Assembly: GCA_007132995.1 (NCBI GenBank)
Contig: SLNP01000045.1
Location: forward strand, 1-53,383
Direction of reading: 5' to 3'
Source of the DNA: Bacteroidales bacterium
GTDB lineage: Bacteria > Bacteroidota > Bacteroidia > Bacteroidales > VadinHA17
Length of the DNA: 53,383 bases
Shown: positions 50,823 through 53,383 of the stretch, piece after piece
How positions within the stretch are numbered: the first letter of the stretch is position 1
Layout of the letters: every line of letters begins with the position of its first letter
Notes under the pieces: model-generated
Told to the model about the DNA's origin: nothing
The model's database searches: none
The model's input: the letters and a program-made list of their open reading frames with translations, nothing else
Made by a program: the position numbers and the translations under genes

Positions 50823-53383
50823 ATGAGGCAGCTATTCACTGCTCTGCTTCTTGCAGGAACACTGTTTTCTGTGACTCTGAGTCTGGCAGCACAGCAGAAT
50901 GGGAAAAACAGCTATAGGGCGACGCGTATTACCACACCACCGGTAATCGACGGAAATCTCGATGATGAGGCGTGGCGGGCAGGCGTCTGGATGGGTGGAT
51001 TTACGCAGTTTGAGCCGCATAACGGACGGGAGGCGACGCAGAGAACGGAGTTTATGATTCTGTACGATGATGATAATATATATGTGGCTATCAAGGCGTT
51101 CGACAGCGCGCCCGACAGTATCGTGAGTCGGCTGACCCGCCGTGATAATGTCGATGGCGATTTTGCAGGGGTGGCGTTCGACAGCTATCACGATGGTCGC
51201 ACCGCCTTTATGCTGGCACTCAGTGTCGGCGGGGTGAAGCTCGACCAGATGATGACCAACGACGGCCATGATGAAGATGCCACCTGGGATCCGAACTGGT
51301 ACGGCAGAACATCGGTCAACGACGGCGGATGGGTGGCCGAAATGCGTATACCCTTTAGCCAGCTGCGCTTCGAAAGCGACTCCGACGGGGTGTGGGGCAT
51401 GCAGGTTTTCCGCAGCATATACCGGCATAACGAGCTAACATTCTGGCAGCCTATACCGCGCGATGCGCCGGGACTGGTGCATCAGTTCGGACTGCTGGAG
51501 GGGCTGGAGAATATTGAGCCGCGGAAGGTTTTCGACATAACCCCCTACAGCGTAGCGTCGTTCAGGAGGTATCCGTCGCAGGCAGGTAACCCCTTCGCCG
51601 GTGGCCGCGATGCCGGCTTTAACGCAGGTGTTGATGCCAAAATAGGGGTAACCAACAATCTTACCCTCGACCTAACCATCAATCCCGATTTCGGACAGGT
51701 TGAGGCCGATCCGTCGGAGGTTAACCTTACCGCCTTCGAAACATTCTTTCAGGAGAGAAGGCCCTTTTTTGTGGAGGGGCGCAATATTTCGAGCTTCGCT
51801 CTGGGCATCGGCAACGGAGGCATCGGTCATGACAATCTCTTCTATTCGCGCCGCATCGGCCGACGGCCACAGGGCCACCTGGCGCTACCCGACGGTGCAT
51901 CCGCCGATATACCGAAGGCCACCACCATACTCGGAGCGGCCAAACTGACAGGCAAAACGGAGAAGGGGCTCTCAATGGCGCTCATCACCTCGGTAACAGC
52001 AGAAGAGAAGGCCACCATCAGCAGCGAGGGAACCGAAACCACCGAAACGGTCGAACCACTAACCGCTTATACCGTAGGACGGCTGCAGAGAGACCTGAAC
52101 GGTGGCACTACCATCATCGGAGGTATGTTCACAGCCGTAAACCGCAGGCTTACACCCTCTGTTGAAGATCTGCTACACAGCTCAGCCTTCACCGGTGGTG
52201 TCGATTTTACACAATATTTCCGGGAGAAGACATGGATGTTCAATGTGAATGCAGCCTTCAGTCATATGAGCGGCAGCGAGAAATCCATGATAGCAACACA
52301 GCGTTCCTCGGCACGGTACTTCCAGCGACCCGATGCCGATCATCTGGAGCTCGATTCGCTGCGAAGATCGATGACAGGCAGCGGCGGCAGGGTTCAGGTA
52401 ATGAGACAGGGTAACAGCAATTGGTACCTGCTGTCGGCGGTGGTATGGAAAACGCCATCGTTCGAGATAAACGATATAGGCTACATGCGTGAGGGCGATA
52501 ATATAATTCAGCTGGTGGCAGCCGGATATAACCAGTGGGAACCCAAAGGGATATACCGGAGCTACTACCTCAACTTCAGCCAGTACAATGTATGGAATTT
52601 CGGAGGCGATTATATGAGCACCGGCTTCAATCTGGGGGGTGGTATGACCTTCAAAAACCACTGGAACATCTGGGGCGGTGGTGAGGCAAACCTCACCAGT
52701 CTCTCGGCAACAATGCTGCGCGGCGGTCCGATGATAAAGGTCAGTCCATCGATCAGCTCATGGTACGGTGCGGGCACCGACAGCAGGAAGAGGGTTGTCT
52801 TCAGACTGAACGGGGGATTTAATGCGGGACTCGAAGGTAGATTCTCATCGGTGCGTTTGGCGCCGGGGATAACATGGAAACCTGCCGACAACATGACAAT
52901 GAGTCTGTCGCCCTCATGGTCGGAGTCAACAAACCAGCTTCAGTATATCGGCCGCAGGAGCTTTGAGGGTGATGATCGCTACCTCTTTGGCACCATCCGA
53001 CAGCAGGTGGTTAGCATGTCGCTGAGGGTGAACCTCAACCTCACCCCCGACCTTACACTGCAGTACTGGGGACAGCCATTTATTGCCTCAGGAGAGTATT
53101 CGGAGTTCAAGCGCATAACCAATCCGCTGGCCGACAGCCACAGCGATCGCTTTGAGATATTTCCCGGTGAGAGAGTAACCCTTGTCGATAACCGATACCG
53201 TATCGATGAGAACGGCAACGGCACGGTCGACTACCAGTTTTGGAATCCCGATTTTAATGTAAAAGAGTTTCTTTCAAATCTGGTACTGCGCTGGGAGTAC
53301 TCTCCCGGCTCAACCCTCTTCCTGGTATGGAGTCAGACACGCTCAGGCTTCGATCAGGAGAGTCTTTTCACTCCTGTTGCCAA
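50823..53383 (+). CDS. DUF5916 outer-membrane protein with CBM9-like N-terminus, 3' end outside window
   Basis: The frame from ATG 50823 stays open to the window edge, giving 853 complete codons. A signal peptide (MRQLFTALLLAGTLFSVTLS) is followed by a CBM9-like domain (about 32-210: TPPVIDGNLDDEAWRAG, later WVAEMRIPFSQLRF). The DUF5916 part has NPDFGQVEADPSEVNLTAFE, FFQERRPFFVEG and DNLFYSRRIGR, and then strands typical of an outer-membrane barrel up to LFLVWSQTRSG. Only the last few tens of residues seem missing. DUF5916 proteins are common in Bacteroidota; ligand and function are not established. No consensus promoter was seen in the 107-bp gap upstream. Confidence 0.88.
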   Translation, partial: MRQLFTALLLAGTLFSVTLSLAAQQNGKNSYRATRITTPPVIDGNLDDEAWRAGVWMGGFTQFEPHNGREATQRTEFMILYDDDNIYVAIKAFDSAPDSIVSRLTRRDNVDGDFAGVAFDSYHDGRTAFMLALSVGGVKLDQMMTNDGHDEDATWDPNWYGRTSVNDGGWVAEMRIPFSQLRFESDSDGVWGMQVFRSIYRHNELTFWQPIPRDAPGLVHQFGLLEGLENIEPRKVFDITPYSVASFRRYPSQAGNPFAGGRDAGFNAGVDAKIGVTNNLTLDLTINPDFGQVEADPSEVNLTAFETFFQERRPFFVEGRNISSFALGIGNGGIGHDNLFYSRRIGRRPQGHLALPDGASADIPKATTILGAAKLTGKTEKGLSMALITSVTAEEKATISSEGTETTETVEPLTAYTVGRLQRDLNGGTTIIGGMFTAVNRRLTPSVEDLLHSSAFTGGVDFTQYFREKTWMFNVNAAFSHMSGSEKSMIATQRSSARYFQRPDADHLELDSLRRSMTGSGGRVQVMRQGNSNWYLLSAVVWKTPSFEINDIGYMREGDNIIQLVAAGYNQWEPKGIYRSYYLNFSQYNVWNFGGDYMSTGFNLGGGMTFKNHWNIWGGGEANLTSLSATMLRGGPMIKVSPSISSWYGAGTDSRKRVVFRLNGGFNAGLEGRFSSVRLAPGITWKPADNMTMSLSPSWSESTNQLQYIGRRSFEGDDRYLFGTIRQQVVSMSLRVNLNLTPDLTLQYWGQPFIASGEYSEFKRITNPLADSHSDRFEIFPGERVTLVDNRYRIDENGNGTVDYQFWNPDFNVKEFLSNLVLRWEYSPGSTLFLVWSQTRSGFDQESLFTPVA

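Overview
The window is a stretch of Bacteroidota chromosome, most likely Bacteroidales/Marinilabiliales-like. The evidence is a SusC/SusD pair, a gene with a type IX secretion sorting-like C-terminus, a DUF5916 outer-membrane protein, Reg_prop/Y_Y_Y sensor architecture, two-subunit methylmalonyl-CoA mutase and a membrane pyrophosphatase. Start codons generally lack Shine-Dalgarno sequences, and several genes are preceded by the Bacteroidota -7 element TAnnTTTG. Genus and species cannot be told from sequence alone. No rRNA, tRNA, CRISPR array, insertion sequence or phage gene was recognised.

Layout. 1-2286: two TlpA-like thioredoxin genes (the first cut by the window edge, the second without its CxxC) and LpxH. 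2283-5260 (minus): a tandem-duplicated SiaB-like kinase, then lapA-yifB. 5441-10406: small membrane protein, mutL, two rhomboid proteases and a membrane-anchored EEP-fold protein in one plus-strand run. 10526-14450 (minus): PLP dehydratase and hppA, separated by 690 bp rich in heptanucleotide repeats. 14803-17115: dapD, a family 2 glycosyltransferase and tsaC. 17191-18608 (minus): rpsP-rimM, where S16 has a very long acidic tail. 18984-23682 (minus): SusC-SusD. 24004-27897: dnaE and trxA. 28022-33585 (minus): a TPR/caspase-fold protein followed by a 14-repeat propeller sensor with a SpoIIE/PP2C output. 33803-37878: ribD, prmC-recX, and three small envelope genes. 38092-44535 (minus): mutA-mutB, prfB with a programmed +1 frameshift, and an RluF-like pseudouridine synthase with a basic tail. 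44873-48176 (minus): a secreted M55 peptidase, a collagen/C1q-like protein and its sorting-domain partner. 48308-50715: rnhB, rnhA, a SiaC-like protein and a ProXp-ala-like deacylase. 50823 to the end: a DUF5916 protein cut by the edge.

How parts may fit together. Three elements of a Sia-type partner switch occur here at separate loci: a double SiaB-like kinase (2283-3404), a SiaC-like substrate (49814-50224) and a PP2C phosphatase fused to a periplasmic sensor and cotranscribed with a caspase-fold protein (28022-33585). Whether they act together is inference. The least explained DNA is the heptamer repeat tract at 11615-12150, with a related smaller tract at 44781-44864.
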